The position numbers were made by a program, and so were the translations under genes. From Oscillospiraceae bacterium (GTDB taxonomy: Bacteria; Bacillota; Clostridia; Oscillospirales; Oscillospiraceae), in NCBI GenBank assembly GCA_017412585.1, contig JAFPXK010000091.1, forward strand, positions 1-32,878: a DNA stretch of 32,878 nt, in the 5' to 3' direction. The notes beneath the pieces were generated by a model. That model made no database searches, had not been told where the DNA came from, and worked only from the letters and a program-made list of their open reading frames with translations. Within the stretch, counting starts at the first letter, position 1, and each line of letters opens with the position of its first letter. This document shows positions 31,329-32,878 of this stretch, one piece after another.

Positions 31329-32878
31329 TTATTTCTCCCAGCCGTAGTAACGGTCTAACGTATCGTAGATGGGTGTAAAGGGATCGTCCCCCATGGCCTG
31401 GGTGCCGTCCAGCACCATGACGTGGGCGCCGCCGCTGCTCTGCTCCCACCGGGGCAGACCGGGGCCGTTGGGGTCACCGGTGGCGGCGAAGTTGGCGAAA
31501 TAGCTGCTGAACACGTCCGCAAGGCGGCGGTCATCGTCGTCATACAGCCGGGAGCCCTGGGGGATATTGCCGTAACAGTAGACCTCCTCGCCGCTGTGCC
31601 AGGGGCCCAGGCGGCCGTTGGCACGGGTGAAATAGTACTGATACACGGGCATATCCAGCGCCGCGCCCTGGCGGGACCAGCAGTGGTGGCCGTAGGTGAA
31701 GAACACGGCGGAGTAGATGTCCGCCCAGTTCTGCCGGGCCTCCTCATTGGTGGCGGCGGGGTACAGGGCCAGCACCTCATCGGCATAGTCCCCGAAATAG
31801 GCCCGGACCTTGCTCTCGTAGTCGGAGAGCCTGGCGTTGCCGAACAGGATGAAGGGGGCGCTCTCCTGGGCGTTGAAGCCGTGGAGGATGGCCTCCTCGT
31901 TGTGGATGCCCTTGGCATAGGAGGCATAGGGGGACTCCGTCAGCACTGCGCCGTCGATGGTAATATGGTGGTTGGTGTCGGCGGCGGCCACCAGGGTCTT
32001 GGCGTCCACCTTCCGCAGCTCATCCAGATTGGCAGCGCCGAACCGGGCCAGGGTGGCCCGCCCGGTGTCTATGGCCTGGTCAAGGGGGCGATAGGAATGG
32101 GTGGGCATGGGGGCGGTGACGGTGCTGCTCTCGCCGATGGCCCGGCGGAACAGGCCCTTGGCCATAGGCGAGGTACACAGGGCCGTCACGCAGGCGCTGC
32201 CTGCCGACTCCCCCGCCAACGTCACATTGTCTGGGTCGCCGCCGAAGGCGGCGATGTTCTCCTGCACCCATTGGAGGGCCTTGATCTGGTCTAAAAGGCC
32301 GTAGTTGCCGGTGGTGCCGTCCTGGGCCAGGGCCTCCTCCGAGGCCAGGAAGCCGAACACCCCCAGGCGGTAGCCCATGTTCACCACAATGACGCCCTTC
32401 CGGGCCAGGCCGTCGCCGCTGTAATCGCTGTACCAGGGCTGGCCGGTTTGCAGGGAGCCGCCGTGGATATACACCAGCACCGGCAGCTTCTCCTGCTGCC
32501 CCGCCGGCTTCCAGATGTTGAGATAGAGGGCGTCCTCGTCCACCGGGTCGCGGAAGTTATCCTTGGTGGTGATTTTGTAGTCGTGATAGCCGATAATCTG
32601 GGCCAGGGAGCTATAAATGGCGGAGTTTTGGGGCTGCATGGCCATGGGGGCAAAGTGATCCGCCGCCAGCACGCCCTCCCAGGGCGTCACGTCCTGGGGC
32701 GGGCGCCACCGCAGGTCGCCCACCGGGGGCGCGGCATAGGGGATGCCGGCGTAGACCTCCACGGCGCCGTCGGGGGTGACAACGCCGGTAAGCTGCCCGT
32801 CGGACACCGTTACGATATCGGTGACCTTGTCGCTGCCCTCCGCCGCCGGATGGCGCCGCACCGGGCCCACCGTCAGCA
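31329..32878 (-). CDS. Type B carboxylesterase, 5' end outside window
   Basis: An alpha/beta-hydrolase of the cholinesterase/para-nitrobenzyl esterase family. The N-terminal block is YAGIPYAAPPVGDLRWRPPQ. EDALYLNIWKP and VYIHGGSLQTG (oxyanion hole) follow, then GESAGS with the nucleophile codon at 32205-32207. NAQESAPF near the expected acid residue and PWHSGEE supply the acid and histidine. The frame is open at the right edge, and visible sequence before the first block does not look like a complete start. So a signal peptide or anchor probably lies beyond the window. Ester substrate is unknown. Confidence 0.93.
   Translation of the reverse strand, partial: LTVGPVRRHPAAEGSDKVTDIVTVSDGQLTGVVTPDGAVEVYAGIPYAAPPVGDLRWRPPQDVTPWEGVLAADHFAPMAMQPQNSAIYSSLAQIIGYHDYKITTKDNFRDPVDEDALYLNIWKPAGQQEKLPVLVYIHGGSLQTGQPWYSDYSGDGLARKGVIVVNMGYRLGVFGFLASEEALAQDGTTGNYGLLDQIKALQWVQENIAAFGGDPDNVTLAGESAGSACVTALCTSPMAKGLFRRAIGESSTVTAPMPTHSYRPLDQAIDTGRATLARFGAANLDELRKVDAKTLVAAADTNHHITIDGAVLTESPYASYAKGIHNEEAILHGFNAQESAPFILFGNARLSDYESKVRAYFGDYADEVLALYPAATNEEARQNWADIYSAVFFTYGHHCWSRQGAALDMPVYQYYFTRANGRLGPWHSGEEVYCYGNIPQGSRLYDDDDRRLADVFSSYFANFAATGDPNGPGLPRWEQSSGGAHVMVLDGTQAMGDDPFTPIYDTLDRYYGWEK

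Noticed and set aside
1..32878. CRISPR array, tRNA or rRNA genes
   Set aside because: I saw no regularly spaced direct repeats and no tRNA- or rRNA-like sequence on either strand; an exhaustive scan was not possible by eye.

Overview
The window is high-GC DNA with Gram-positive (Bacillota, Clostridia) gene families: lysine-to-butyrate fermentation genes, NrdR, a T-box before pheST, IreB, and YfmF/YfmH-type M16 proteins. Together with the lysine pathway this points to an anaerobic gut member of the Oscillospiraceae, close to Intestinimonas/Flavonifractor/Oscillibacter. The genus is an inference from gene content; I could run no search.

Positions 1-7206 (minus strand) hold a lysine fermentation locus. 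A sigma70-type promoter at 4683-4710 leads into a lysine riboswitch (about 4490-4660) and then kal-kce-kdd-kamA-kamD, with kamD running off the left edge. Just upstream, on their own transcript closed by a terminator, lie kamB-kamC, the P-loop and MutS-like proteins linked to the aminomutases. The riboswitch expression platform is notable: the terminator re-uses the 3' strand of aptamer helix P1. That layout predicts lysine-activated transcription, unlike the usual lysine-repressed biosynthetic version.

Positions 7352-12627 hold a DUF421/DUF4363 membrane pair, a hairpin-rich 250-bp intergenic element, nrdR, a solitary inverted mazF, and a minus-strand group nnr-lipoprotein-alr. A 160-bp imperfect palindrome sits between nnr and the lipoprotein gene. 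Positions 12704-16849 hold a Phe T-box, pheS (with a four-cysteine insert), pheT and ireB.

Positions 16984-21961 hold a four-gene exporter operon with two different adaptor proteins around one MacB-type ATPase and one permease. Positions 22041-23658 hold a small unknown gene coupled to a secreted SH3/NlpC-P60 peptidase. Positions 23701-27239 (minus) hold yfmF-yfmH-lgt. Then comes a PTS IIC-type permease on the plus strand.

Positions 28500-31130 are the most unusual part: AT-richer cargo genes (methyltransferase, metallo-beta-lactamase-fold hydrolase, GNAT acetyltransferase) set in repeated flanking DNA. The last 73 bp of the IIC gene plus its terminator and a promoter are duplicated 1947 bp downstream, and a tail repeat follows each cargo gene. 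The junction can be read at base level, at a 6-bp microhomology between the tail terminator and the IIC gene. The window ends with a 42-residue membrane protein and a type B carboxylesterase cut by the right edge.
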